Source: Henriciella sp. (GTDB lineage Bacteria; Pseudomonadota; Alphaproteobacteria; Caulobacterales; Hyphomonadaceae). Taken from it: DNA of 43,544 nt. The stretch is from positions 1 through 43,544 of the forward strand of contig NVWP01000041.1 in NCBI GenBank assembly GCA_002733705.1, in the 5' to 3' direction. Position 1 is the first letter of the stretch. Every line of letters starts with the position of its first letter. Position numbers and translations under genes: made by a program. This document shows, piece after piece, positions 9,090-19,990 of the stretch. Below the pieces are notes generated by a model that was given only the letters and a program-made list of their open reading frames with translations, was not told the origin of the DNA and did not search any database.

Positions 9090-11359
9090 GTCTTGCGCGC
9101 GATCGACCTTTCCAGAAGATCCTCGATCTTGATGGGGTAGCGCGCGGTGCGAAGGCCGGTTGCGTGCCAGACCGCATTCGCAATGGCGCCGACCGTGCCC
9201 GTAATCCCGATCTCACCGACACCTTTGACGCCCAGATCGTTCACGTGCGGGTCTTCCTCATCCACCAGAAGCGCCTCGACATGCGGCACGTCTGCGAGAA
9301 CGGGGATATGATAGCCGGCGAAGTCATTATTCACCGGCCGTCCAGTGCGCTTGTCGTGAATGCCTTCCTCGTGCAAGGCAAAGCTGACGCCCCAGATCAT
9401 CCCGCCCGTCAGCTGGCTCTTCGCCAGCCTCGGATTGATGATCCGCCCCGCAGCGAAGGCACCGACAAGGCGGCTGACCCGTATCTGGTAAAGGTCGGGA
9501 TCGACTTTCACTTCGGCGAAGACCGCCCCATGCGAGAACATGGCATAGGTCTCGGTGCTCGCCTTGTCGCGGTTGCCACGGCCCTTGCCCTCGATCTCAT
9601 CGATGCCGGCGCGTTGCAGGATATCGGTATAGCGTTCACCAACATTCGGATCGCTTGCCTTGAAGAGGCGTCCGCCATCACCGACAAGGCGTTCATTGCC
9701 TGCGCCGAAAAGGGGAGACTCCTTGTCCTGCGTCGCGATCTCGGCGAGCTGGCGGATAACGTCATTGCCGGCCGCAAAGAGAGCGCCGCCAGCAGAGGCG
9801 GTGTGGGCCGAGCCGCCTGCGATACTCCCATCGGGCAGGTCAGAGTGGCCGATGTCGAAATCGAGATCGTCGGCAGCGACGCCGAGCCCGTCTGCCGCCA
9901 TCTGCCAGAGGGCTGTCCAGGCGCCCTGTCCCATATCGGCGCCGGAGGTCTCGGCACGCGCGCTGCCATCCTTGCGCAGGAGAGCGCGCGCCTTTGCGGG
10001 AAAGAAGGGCGCGTGGAAAATACTCGTGCCCATGCCCCAGCCGGTTAGAAGACCATCGCTATCGCGCATCAGGCCGGGCTTGAGCGGTCTGTCCTTCCAT
10101 CCAAAGGCGCGTGCGCCTTCCTCATAACATTCACGTAAAGCCTTGGCGGAATAGGGTTTTCCGTTTGAGGGGTCTTTGTCGGCATAGTTGAGTAGCCGGT
10201 ATTCCAGCGGGTCCATACCGGCTTTTTCAGCGGCCATGTCGACCGCCGTTTCGACCACGGCGGAGCCTGTTGCGATTCCAGGTGCGCGCATGGCGCCCGG
10301 CGTGCCGGTATCGAAGCGAAACCCTCGATGGCTCGCTTTCATGGCTTCAACGGCATAGACGCTGAGGGAGGCGTTCGCGGCCCCATCCAGCCAGTCGTCA
10401 AAACTGCTGGTCGATACGTCGGCCTGATGTTCCATGGCCTTGAATTTGTAGTCCCTTCCAAGGTCATAGCGCACGGTCTGGCGTGTTGCGCTGCGATGCT
10501 GGACCGGGCCGAACATCTGATCGCGCCGCAGGGCCAGTTTGACGGGGCGTTTCATTTCTCTTGCGGCCAGGATACCGAGCATCTGTGGGCCGAACAGAAC
10601 CGCCTTTGAGCCAAACCCACCACCGAGATAGGGCGAGCGCAGGGTGACATTCTCAGCAGGAATGCCGAAATAGGCCGCGATCCCTGGCTTGGCGAGACCG
10701 ATGGCCTGATTGGGCATGTCCACGGTCAGCCTGTCGCCGTCCCACTCAGCGACGACGGCATGGGTTTCCATGGCATTATGGTACTGGAGTGGTGTTTCCA
10801 TCTCAGCGCTGACCGAATGGGCAGCTTCGCTGCGCGCGGAGCCCAGATCCCCCTTCGAGAAGACCGGCGGTGTACTCATGCCGACCGCCTGCGGCTCGAA
10901 TGCCTCACCATTGTCGAAACCGATACGGGCGGGCTCAACCTCATAGTCCGCAGTAACGAGGCGCGCCCCTTCCTGAGCCGCTTCCAGCGTTTCGGCGATG
11001 ACGACGGCGACGGGCTGGCCAGCATAGCGTACCTTGTCATGCTGCAGCACATCGATACGCGCCGTGAAAGGCGTTGTTTTCTCATCGGGGTTTTGTGAGA
11101 GGGCCGGTGTGTTGTCCGGCGTCATGACATGGACAACACCTGGATGCTTGAGCGCGGCCTCTATCTCCAGGGCGTTGACCCGCCCGCGTGCGATTCCTGC
11201 TTCGACATAGACGGCATGCAGCAGGCCATCAGGGCGGTTGTCTGCGGCGTAGGTCGCTGTGCCCGTCACCTTGGCGAGCCCGTCGCGGCGGGTCATGGGC
11301 TGACCCGCATTGGAGCCGAGCCGGACATGGTGGGCGGCAACCATCGGTTTGTCGGTCAT
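9086..11359 (-). CDS. Molybdenum hydroxylase large subunit (PaoC-like)
   Basis: A 757-residue molybdopterin-binding subunit of the xanthine dehydrogenase/aldehyde oxidoreductase family. It starts with the small domain (about 20-130: RRDGLAKVTGTATYAADNRP) and continues into the Moco-binding domains (SPYLGGGFGSKA near 240). The C-terminal VKGVGEIGITGTVGAIANA carries the expected catalytic glutamate. Length and partners resemble E. coli PaoC/YagR, an aromatic aldehyde oxidase; the substrate cannot be read from the sequence. Its ATG overlaps the stop of the FAD-subunit gene by one base (TAATG), so the three subunits are an operon read right to left. It converges on ligD, with both stop codons lying in one CTAG. 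Confidence 0.9.
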   Translation of the reverse strand: MTDKPMVAAHHVRLGSNAGQPMTRRDGLAKVTGTATYAADNRPDGLLHAVYVEAGIARGRVNALEIEAALKHPGVVHVMTPDNTPALSQNPDEKTTPFTARIDVLQHDKVRYAGQPVAVVIAETLEAAQEGARLVTADYEVEPARIGFDNGEAFEPQAVGMSTPPVFSKGDLGSARSEAAHSVSAEMETPLQYHNAMETHAVVAEWDGDRLTVDMPNQAIGLAKPGIAAYFGIPAENVTLRSPYLGGGFGSKAVLFGPQMLGILAAREMKRPVKLALRRDQMFGPVQHRSATRQTVRYDLGRDYKFKAMEHQADVSTSSFDDWLDGAANASLSVYAVEAMKASHRGFRFDTGTPGAMRAPGIATGSAVVETAVDMAAEKAGMDPLEYRLLNYADKDPSNGKPYSAKALRECYEEGARAFGWKDRPLKPGLMRDSDGLLTGWGMGTSIFHAPFFPAKARALLRKDGSARAETSGADMGQGAWTALWQMAADGLGVAADDLDFDIGHSDLPDGSIAGGSAHTASAGGALFAAGNDVIRQLAEIATQDKESPLFGAGNERLVGDGGRLFKASDPNVGERYTDILQRAGIDEIEGKGRGNRDKASTETYAMFSHGAVFAEVKVDPDLYQIRVSRLVGAFAAGRIINPRLAKSQLTGGMIWGVSFALHEEGIHDKRTGRPVNNDFAGYHIPVLADVPHVEALLVDEEDPHVNDLGVKGVGEIGITGTVGAIANAVWHATGLRTARYPIKIEDLLERSIARKT

Positions 11360-12408
11360 TATCGGGCCTCCTTTCCAGCCGCGAAGACGGAGCCGGGCAG
11401 GGCCGGCATCTTCGGCGGCGTGCCGGCCGCGGCGGATTTCAGGGCACGGATCAGGATACGTTTGGCCAGCTCGATCTTGTGCGCATTATCGCCGGAGGGG
11501 GCGGCGTCTGCGAGAGCGGCATCGGCTGCCTTGCGATAGGAAGCCTCGCTGGCTTCCGCGCCGTTCAATACGGCTTCGGCTTTCGTGGCGCGCCAGGGCT
11601 TTGCAGCGACACCGCCAAGCGCGAGGCGCGCATCCTTGATGCGGCCATCGCCGATCTGCAGCATGGCCGCCGCCGAGACGATGGCAAAGGCATAGGAGGT
11701 CCGGTCGCGAAGCTTCATGTAGCGGGCGCGGGCGGCAAACCGCTTCCCGCCAGATGGCAGGATGAGGGCGGTGATGAGATCGCCATCTCTCAGTGCGGTG
11801 CCTGGGGCCTGTCCCTCGCCGGGCAGGGTGTAGAGGTCATCAATCGTGAGCCTCCGGTGCCCGTCCGGGCCGGTGACTTCAACCTCCGCGCCAAGAGCGG
11901 CCAGAGGCACGCAGAAATCGGAAGGGTGCACGGCGATACAGGTTTTGGTCCAGCCGAGTACGGCGTGTTTGCCATTCTCTCCGTCCAAGGCATCGCAGCC
12001 CTGGCCCATCTCCCGCAGATTGCAGGCGCTATGACGGTCATAGAAATAGCTGCAGCGCGTTTGCTGCATGAGATTGCCGCCCACCGTTGCCGCATTGCGA
12101 AGCTGCGCCGAAGCGCCGGCGAGCAACGCCTCGGCCACGGCGGGGTATTCAGCGAGGAGGGTGGGGTGGCGGGCCATATCCGAATTGCGGACCATAGCTC
12201 CGATCCGCAGCGACCCATCCTTGCCGGTCTCAATGCGGTCGAGGCCCTCAATACGCGTGATATCGATCAGCCGGTCCGGCTGGCGCACCCCGGCTTTCAT
12301 GAGGTCGAGAAGGTTCGTACCACCGGCATAAAAGACGCTACCCGGCTCGCTTGCCGCCTTTACGGCTGTCTCCACGCTTTCGGCGCGCTGATAATCGAAG
12401 GTCTTCAT
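11359..12408 (-). CDS. FAD-binding subunit of molybdenum hydroxylase (PaoB-like)
   Basis: A 349-residue FAD subunit of the CO dehydrogenase medium-chain type. FAD-contact motifs are FYAGGTNLLDLMK (about 26-38) and NAATVGGNLMQQTR (about 105-118). After the second come Cys119, Cys129, Cys138 and Cys157, spaced as in PaoB/YagS-type subunits that hold an extra [4Fe-4S] cluster. Ordinary xanthine dehydrogenase FAD subunits lack this. The start at 12408 is chosen because it gives the conserved MKTFDYQRA and overlaps the stop of the iron-sulfur gene as ATGA. A farther upstream Met would run deep into that gene. It passes electrons between the [2Fe-2S] subunit and FAD. Confidence 0.9.
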   Translation of the reverse strand: MKTFDYQRAESVETAVKAASEPGSVFYAGGTNLLDLMKAGVRQPDRLIDITRIEGLDRIETGKDGSLRIGAMVRNSDMARHPTLLAEYPAVAEALLAGASAQLRNAATVGGNLMQQTRCSYFYDRHSACNLREMGQGCDALDGENGKHAVLGWTKTCIAVHPSDFCVPLAALGAEVEVTGPDGHRRLTIDDLYTLPGEGQAPGTALRDGDLITALILPSGGKRFAARARYMKLRDRTSYAFAIVSAAAMLQIGDGRIKDARLALGGVAAKPWRATKAEAVLNGAEASEASYRKAADAALADAAPSGDNAHKIELAKRILIRALKSAAAGTPPKMPALPGSVFAAGKEAR

Positions 12409-12893
12409 GACTTGCCCTCGTTCGACATACGCAACTGCGCGTCCATGACGGCGTCCTGTATGCCGGCATAGGCGCCGCAACGGCAGAGATTGCCACTCAT
12501 GCCTTCACGGATCTCCTCGGCTGTCGCATGCCCGTCCCGTTCGGAAATGAAGCCGACGGCGCTCATGATCTGGCCGGGCGTGCAATAGCCGCACTGGAAG
12601 CCGTCATTTTCAATGAACGCGGCCTGGACGGGGTGGAGTGTTTCGCCGTCGGCCAGGCCCTCGACCGTCGTGATGTCGGCACCTTCAAGGCTGACGGCCA
12701 GAGACAGACAGCTATTCACGCGCCGGCCATCGACCAGCACGGTGCAGGCGCCGCACTGACCGCGGTCGCACCCCTTCTTGGTGCCTGTCAGCCCGATGCG
12801 CTCGCGCAGCACATCAAGCAGGGTCGGGCGAGCATCTTCGAGCGCCAGCTCGTGCATCTTGCCATTGATTTTCAGTGATATCCGAAGCGCCAT
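12405..12893 (-). CDS. [2Fe-2S] subunit of molybdenum hydroxylase
   Basis: A 162-residue iron-sulfur subunit. The plant-type ferredoxin cluster is held by Cys42, Cys47, Cys50 (GCDRGQCGACTV) and Cys62, and the second cluster by Cys101, Cys104 (CGYCTPGQIMSA), Cys137 and Cys139 (NLCRCGAY). It is the first gene of the three-gene operon. Unlike E. coli PaoA, it has no Tat signal peptide: the protein starts directly with MALRISLKINGK, so the complex is probably cytoplasmic. No XdhC/PaoD-type maturation gene lies in the window. Confidence 0.93.
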   Translation of the reverse strand: MALRISLKINGKMHELALEDARPTLLDVLRERIGLTGTKKGCDRGQCGACTVLVDGRRVNSCLSLAVSLEGADITTVEGLADGETLHPVQAAFIENDGFQCGYCTPGQIMSAVGFISERDGHATAEEIREGMSGNLCRCGAYAGIQDAVMDAQLRMSNEGKS

Positions 12894-12988
12894 ATTCCCT
12901 CCGCGCTGCCGTTCTCGGGAAGACTTAGTGTGCAGGAGGTTTGAATGCGAGGAATCGGGACCGATTTAATATGTTGCCCCAACGTCAA

Positions 12989-13014
12989 AGCGCCCCGGGC
13001 CAAGCCGGGGCGCT
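12989..13014 (-). terminator. Hairpin downstream of katG
   Basis: A perfect 10-base inverted repeat (AGCGCCCCGG / CCGGGGCGCT) with a 6-base loop, about 25 bases past the katG stop on the minus strand. The following T-run is short (CTTTGACG), so termination may be partial. It separates katG from the downstream molybdenum hydroxylase operon on the same strand. Confidence 0.65.
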
Positions 13015-13039
13015 CTTAAGTTGCAGATCGGCGTGCGAC

Positions 13040-15292
<2,253 letters not shown>

Positions 15293-15363
15293 TCAAGCTC
15301 CATCGAACAAATCAAAACGCACGGCATGCGCTATAGAAAAATTCGATACCTCAACCTAAAACA

Positions 15364-15390
15364 AGACAGGCCGGGCGTGCCGGCCTGTCT
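15364..15390 (-). terminator. Hairpin downstream of MDR oxidoreductase gene
   Basis: A perfect 11-base inverted repeat (AGACAGGCCGG / CCGGCCTGTCT) around a 5-base loop, followed on the minus strand by TTGTTTTAGG. It lies about 26 bases past the stop at 15416 and fits a rho-independent terminator. It also separates this gene from the katG promoter region. Confidence 0.8.
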
Positions 15391-15415
15391 GTCCAGACTG
15401 CGATTTACCCCAGAG

Positions 15416-16420
15416 CTAGATGTCGACGACGATTTTGCCGAAATGTTTCTGGCTCGCCTGATGGGCGAACGCGTCGGCGAGTTTTTCTAGCGGGAAGTGA
15501 TCGCTGATCACCGGTTTGATGCCGCTTGCTTCAATGGCGGCGATCATGTCTTCCTGATGCTGACGCGCCCCCACAGTGATGCCCGACACGGTGATGTTTG
15601 AGCTGAAAAGGGCGGCGGTCGGCACCTCACCCGAAATGCCGGTCAGCACGCCGATGAGAGAGATGTGACCACCAATCCGGCAGGCAGCGATAGATTGCGC
15701 CATGGTGCCCGGTCCGCCAATCTCGATCACCTCATCGACACCGCGCCCGCCCGTCAGTTCCTTGGCCTTGGCGCCCCATTCCGGCGTCTCCTTATAATTG
15801 ATGACGTGATCTGCGCCCAGCTCTTTCAGCTTCTCCAGTTTCTCGTCCGAGGATGAGGTGGAGATGACGCGGGCGCCAGCAGCTTTTGCAAACTGAAGGG
15901 CGAAGATGGAAACACCGCCCGTGCCCTGCGTGAGCACCCAGTCGCCGGGCTGAATGGCGTTCTCCACCATAAGACCACGCCAGGCGGTCAGCGCGGCGCA
16001 GGGCAGGGTGGCGGCCTCTGCAAAGCTCCACCCTTCCGGCATCCGGGTCAGGCCTTCAGCCGACGCCGCAACGAGCTCGGCCGAGAAGCCGTCGATCCGG
16101 TCACCCGGCACGGCCAGCATCTTGTCCAGCTCGGGCGGGCCATCCCGCCAGCCGGGGAAGAAGGTGGAGAGGACCTTGTCCCCCTTCTTGAAACGGCTGA
16201 CGCCCTCGCCGACCTCGACGACTTCGCCCGCGCCATCCGACATGAGGATACGCCCATCCGGTGCCGGGATCCCGCCCTGTGCGACGACAAAGTCATGATA
16301 GTTGAGCGAGCTGGCCTTGACCCGGACCAGGACTTCGCCGGCCTTGGGCTTGGGGTCATCGCGGGTTTCAATCTGGATATTCTGAAGACCGCCCGGCTTC
16401 TTGAGGCTGGCAACTTTCAT
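15416..16420 (-). CDS. Zinc-free medium-chain NADPH oxidoreductase
   Basis: A 334-residue MDR-superfamily protein. The N-terminal GroES-like domain (about 1-130) includes ASSLNYHDFVVAQG and GEVVEVGEGVSRFKKGDKV. The Rossmann domain includes VLTQGTGGVSIFALQFAKA near 165-183. The structural-zinc cysteine cluster and the catalytic-zinc ligands of true alcohol dehydrogenases are absent, so it is probably a quinone- or enone-reductase type enzyme using NAD(P)H. The substrate cannot be assigned. It is a single gene, with hairpin terminators on both sides isolating it from the TonB receptor and katG. Confidence 0.85.
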   Translation of the reverse strand: MKVASLKKPGGLQNIQIETRDDPKPKAGEVLVRVKASSLNYHDFVVAQGGIPAPDGRILMSDGAGEVVEVGEGVSRFKKGDKVLSTFFPGWRDGPPELDKMLAVPGDRIDGFSAELVAASAEGLTRMPEGWSFAEAATLPCAALTAWRGLMVENAIQPGDWVLTQGTGGVSIFALQFAKAAGARVISTSSSDEKLEKLKELGADHVINYKETPEWGAKAKELTGGRGVDEVIEIGGPGTMAQSIAACRIGGHISLIGVLTGISGEVPTAALFSSNITVSGITVGARQHQEDMIAAIEASGIKPVISDHFPLEKLADAFAHQASQKHFGKIVVDI

Positions 16421-16511
16421 GGACTTTGGCTCCCTTATGGCGTTTTGCTTTGCGCTGTGGAAAGCATCGCTGCCCCTGCGAAAGCCAAGTCATATTCGTA
16501 CAGCAGACGAA

Positions 16512-16541
16512 AAAGGGCGGCAGATCGCTCTGCCGCCCTTT
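16512..16541 (-). terminator. Strong hairpin terminator of the TonB receptor gene
   Basis: A perfect 13-base inverted repeat (AAAGGGCGGCAGA / TCTGCCGCCCTTT) with the 4-base loop TCGC, followed on the minus strand by a T-run (TTTTTCGTCTG). It starts about 23 bases past the receptor stop at 16564 and is a classic rho-independent terminator. Confidence 0.9.
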
Positions 16542-16563
16542 CGGTTCATCTAGCTATGTCAGC

Positions 16564-18906
16564 CTAGCGGCGGAGCGTGAATTCCACACCCACGACGCGG
16601 CCCTTCTTGAGCGGCGAGAAGGTGCCGCCACCCGGATAGGTCTGGTAAGGACGCTGCATACCGTCCGAGAGCGGGCCCGGGAAAGGCAGCTGGGTATCGT
16701 TACCGGCCTGAACATTGTCCAGCAGGTTATTGCCGAACAGAGACACGTCGAAGCCATCATACGGGGTTTCCCAGGTGATGTTCGCCGACAGCTGGTGAGC
16801 ATCCTGGATCCAGCCGAAATTGCTGTCCGTATACGCGATCCGGTCGCGATACTGATAGTTTGCGCGGCTGATGAGCGCGCCCATGTCACCAAGATTGATG
16901 TCATAGATCGCACCGACACCGTAGGTGATCGGCGGAACACGCGGCAGGTCGAGACGCTCATCGCGCTCGTCCACCACTGTGTCGCCCGAGATGTCGAAGC
17001 GGACATCGTCGTATTCAGCGTCGATGATGCCGGCATTGAAGTTCACCAGGAAGTTGTCGGTGAATGCCACGCGGCCTTCGATCTCGACACCCTTGATGGT
17101 CGCATCGGCGGTGTTGAGGATGTTCTGGACGATACCAGACGGACCTGCGGTGTTCACCTCACGCTGCATGTCGGAGATCTTGGTCAGGAAGGCTGCACCA
17201 TTCAGCTGGATACGGCCGTCTTCGCTGCTCGACTTGAAGCCCAGCTCGAAAGCGTCGACCTCTTCTTCGTCAAAGCCAAAATCGCCGCCGGTCGCCGGCA
17301 GGATCTGGTTGAGGAAGACGGCAACATCCGTGATGCGGAAGTTGTAGCCGCCCGAACGGAAGCCCTTGGTATAGTAACCATAGGTCTGGAAGTTGTCTGC
17401 CCAGTAGTATTGGAGGCCAACCTTGGGCGTCCAGTTCGACCACTCGTCGCCATCGGAGAAGCCGTTCGGCTCCTGTGAGCCAAGCGCAGCGAGAAGCTGG
17501 TTGAACCCTTCGGTCGGGCATGTGCCATCGACCACAGAGCATTCCAGACGCGGCCGGATATAGGTGATATCCGCGTCTTTTTCTTCCTTCGAATAACGAA
17601 GGCCGAGTGTGGCGATCAGGTCGGGCGTGATCGAGTAGTCAACATTGGCAAAGGCGCCATACACCGTGTGGTCCTGCGACCCGCCGCCATAGAACTCCCA
17701 CGGAATGCTGGCAGGCAGGGGGGCGGGGCGTGTTGACGGAAGATTGCGGTTCTCAGTGTAGTCGAGCGTCTGGTTGAAGTAGTAGAGGCCCGTTGTGAGG
17801 TCGGTCTTGCCGAACGTGCCGGCATAACGCAGCTCGTTGGAAATCTGCTCCTGCTCAAACTCCGCATTGGAGTGGAAGAGCGTGAAAGGCGTGGCGTCGA
17901 TATCCGTGCCATTGCTGGCGGAATCATAGCTACGATAGCCGAGGATGTTGGTGATCTGGCCGTTGCCGAAATCGACATCATAGTCGGCGCGCAGCGAGCC
18001 GAAGATGGTTTCAGCTTCGCCGGTGCCTGGGCTGTTGATCGAGAAGTCGAACGTGTCGCGCTCATAGTAGGAGCGGTTCTGGCCGGAAGGGCCATCGACG
18101 CGGCTGTCGGTATATTCGGCCTTGGCAAGGAAGGAGAGACGCTCGGTCGCAAACCACTCAAGAGCACCGCGATAGATCGCAACCTGCGCTTCGCCGTGAT
18201 TGTCGTCATTATAGAGGTTTTTGAAATAGCCGGCATCGGTGTTGTAGTAGGCGCCGATCTTGCCGTTCAGCACGCCGTCGATCAGCGGACCGGAAACCGT
18301 GCCCTGGACGGTGGTGTTGAGGCCGCCGCGATCATCGTCGATCGGCCCGTCAAAGGTTGCCTGGGCCTTGTAGCTGAATTCGTCTGTCGGATTTCCGGTA
18401 TTGACGACCAGCGCACCGCCCGTGGTGTTGCGGCCGAAAAGCAGGCCTTGCGGGCCGCGCAGCACTTCCACGCTGTCGAGGTCGAACAGGTCGACAACGA
18501 CGCCATTGTTCACGCCGAGATACACGCCGTCGATGAAGACGCCCACGGCCGGATCGATGGAGGGGATGGAGGAGTTCACGCCGAGGCCGCGGATCGCGAA
18601 GTTCGCGGTGCCGCGTGCGGTGCCGACATCGTCCAGCGAAACGTTCGGCGTCGTGTAGGACAGGCTCTCCAGCGTCGTCACGTTGAGCGCGTCGAGCGTG
18701 TCTTCATTGAAGGCGGTGACAGAAACAGGAACGTCCTGGACGTTTTCGACGTTCTTTTTCTTGGTCGCCGACACGGTCACCTTCTGAAGGACCCGGTCAA
18801 CGGCGGACTCGCGATCACCTTCCTCAGCGTCCTGGGCAAGCGCAGGCAGCTGCGCGAACATGGCCGCAGACGCGACGGTGGCGAGGAGGAATTTGCTGCA
18901 TTGCAT
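16564..18906 (-). CDS. TonB-dependent outer membrane receptor
   Basis: A 780-residue outer membrane active-transport receptor. A signal peptide (MQCSKFLLATVASAAMFAQL, cleavage near residue 24 after PALA) is followed by a TonB-box-like region and a plug domain containing VEVLRGPQGLLFGRNTTGG, then a 22-strand beta-barrel. It resembles the iron-complex/OMR-type receptors that are abundant in sphingomonads and caulobacters; the ligand cannot be told. The mature C-terminus ends VEFTLRR rather than with the usual terminal aromatic. The ATG at 18906 is chosen because it starts the signal peptide and follows GGGAGAAC; an upstream ATG (19062) adds an unrelated tail. No ExbB/ExbD/TonB genes are in the window. 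A terminator lies downstream at 16512. Confidence 0.93.
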   Translation of the reverse strand: MQCSKFLLATVASAAMFAQLPALAQDAEEGDRESAVDRVLQKVTVSATKKKNVENVQDVPVSVTAFNEDTLDALNVTTLESLSYTTPNVSLDDVGTARGTANFAIRGLGVNSSIPSIDPAVGVFIDGVYLGVNNGVVVDLFDLDSVEVLRGPQGLLFGRNTTGGALVVNTGNPTDEFSYKAQATFDGPIDDDRGGLNTTVQGTVSGPLIDGVLNGKIGAYYNTDAGYFKNLYNDDNHGEAQVAIYRGALEWFATERLSFLAKAEYTDSRVDGPSGQNRSYYERDTFDFSINSPGTGEAETIFGSLRADYDVDFGNGQITNILGYRSYDSASNGTDIDATPFTLFHSNAEFEQEQISNELRYAGTFGKTDLTTGLYYFNQTLDYTENRNLPSTRPAPLPASIPWEFYGGGSQDHTVYGAFANVDYSITPDLIATLGLRYSKEEKDADITYIRPRLECSVVDGTCPTEGFNQLLAALGSQEPNGFSDGDEWSNWTPKVGLQYYWADNFQTYGYYTKGFRSGGYNFRITDVAVFLNQILPATGGDFGFDEEEVDAFELGFKSSSEDGRIQLNGAAFLTKISDMQREVNTAGPSGIVQNILNTADATIKGVEIEGRVAFTDNFLVNFNAGIIDAEYDDVRFDISGDTVVDERDERLDLPRVPPITYGVGAIYDINLGDMGALISRANYQYRDRIAYTDSNFGWIQDAHQLSANITWETPYDGFDVSLFGNNLLDNVQAGNDTQLPFPGPLSDGMQRPYQTYPGGGTFSPLKKGRVVGVEFTLRR

Positions 18907-19170
18907 TACGATTGTTCTCCCATTGGGTATATTTTTCTTTTTTGAACGGTGTTCATCGACAGGACCCACAATACCCGTTGCGGATCGCATCGCAGCATCG
19001 CTTAAGGGAAGCCGAGGCAATTGCTCAATGGGCAAATCCACTGCCATGGAAAAATAGTTCATTGGTGAGGTTTCTTTGCATCACCCGGGGTTAGGCAGAG
19101 ATGCTCTCTTGTGCAGCGCAGCAGGGCTTGGTCTTGTCCACAGGTTGAAAAATCGGGCGGCGCCTGAGCT

Positions 19171-19959
19171 TCAGCCGGAAGGAAACTGCGGCTTTCGCTT
19201 TTCCAGAAAGGCACGGTAGCCTTCACGGAAGTCAGCGCCCGCAGCGCCGTCCACCATATGTTGCATGAGAGCCGCCTCAGAGGCGCCCTCGTCAATCGCG
19301 GCGATCATCGACTTCAGTGTCCGGACAGACCAGGCCGAATTACCCGCGACTTCTTCTGCAAAGGTCTTTGCCGCATCAAGGGCCTCGCCTTGCGCGGCGA
19401 GTTCCTCAACCAGCCCCATTTCCAGGGCCTGAGGCCCGGAAAACCGGCGTGCAGAGAACAGCATCCGTTTGGCGGCTGCGGGGCCGATGGCGTCGACCAG
19501 ACGTTTCAGGTCTGCTGGTGGATAGACGATACCAAGCTTTGCCGGCGGCAGGCCGAACTGGGCCGTCTTCGATGCGATGCGGACATCAGCGGCCAGAGCC
19601 AGGGCGATACCCGCGCCAAAACAGCTGCCCTCAATCGCCGCAACGACCGGTTTGCTGCAGTTTGCGATGGCATCAACGGCAGTAGAGATAGTGGCCGTTG
19701 TCTCGCGGGTGGCCTTTTCGTCCGCATAGATCGTCTCAAACTCGGAGATGTCCACGCCGGCCGCAAAATGGCCAGCGGACCCGCCATGAATGACAAGCAC
19801 TTTTGCTGCTGTGTCCGCATCCACGGTGCGCACCAGGACAGGCAAGGCCGACCACATCGACATACTGAGGGCGTTGCGTCGTGCGGGCGCGTTAATGACG
19901 ATTTCGGCGCAGCTCCCGGAGCCGGTCAGAAATATGGGGCGGTTTTCCTGCAGGGACAT
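19171..19959 (-). CDS. Enoyl-CoA hydratase/isomerase family protein
   Basis: A 262-residue crotonase-fold protein. The oxyanion-hole segments are AGHFAAGVDISEFE (about 62-75) and the second one IEGSCFGAGIALALAADVRI (about 109-128). Crotonases act on acyl-CoA thioesters as hydratases, isomerases or hydrolases. The second catalytic region reads GLPPAKLGIVYPPADLKRL, without the Glu pair of classic hydratases, so an isomerase or other crotonase activity is possible. Its start lies 31 bases after the amidase stop, so both may share a transcript. Confidence 0.85.
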   Translation of the reverse strand: MSLQENRPIFLTGSGSCAEIVINAPARRNALSMSMWSALPVLVRTVDADTAAKVLVIHGGSAGHFAAGVDISEFETIYADEKATRETTATISTAVDAIANCSKPVVAAIEGSCFGAGIALALAADVRIASKTAQFGLPPAKLGIVYPPADLKRLVDAIGPAAAKRMLFSARRFSGPQALEMGLVEELAAQGEALDAAKTFAEEVAGNSAWSVRTLKSMIAAIDEGASEAALMQHMVDGAAGADFREGYRAFLEKRKPQFPSG

Positions 19960-19990
19960 TGGCCACGCGTTTCAGCTTCCGGTGCCCCCG

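Noticed and set aside
15305-15360. OxyR-like half site ahead of katG (ATCG, seven bases, CTAT)
   Set aside because: Only about one half of the four-part consensus fits, with a mismatch, so it is not supported.
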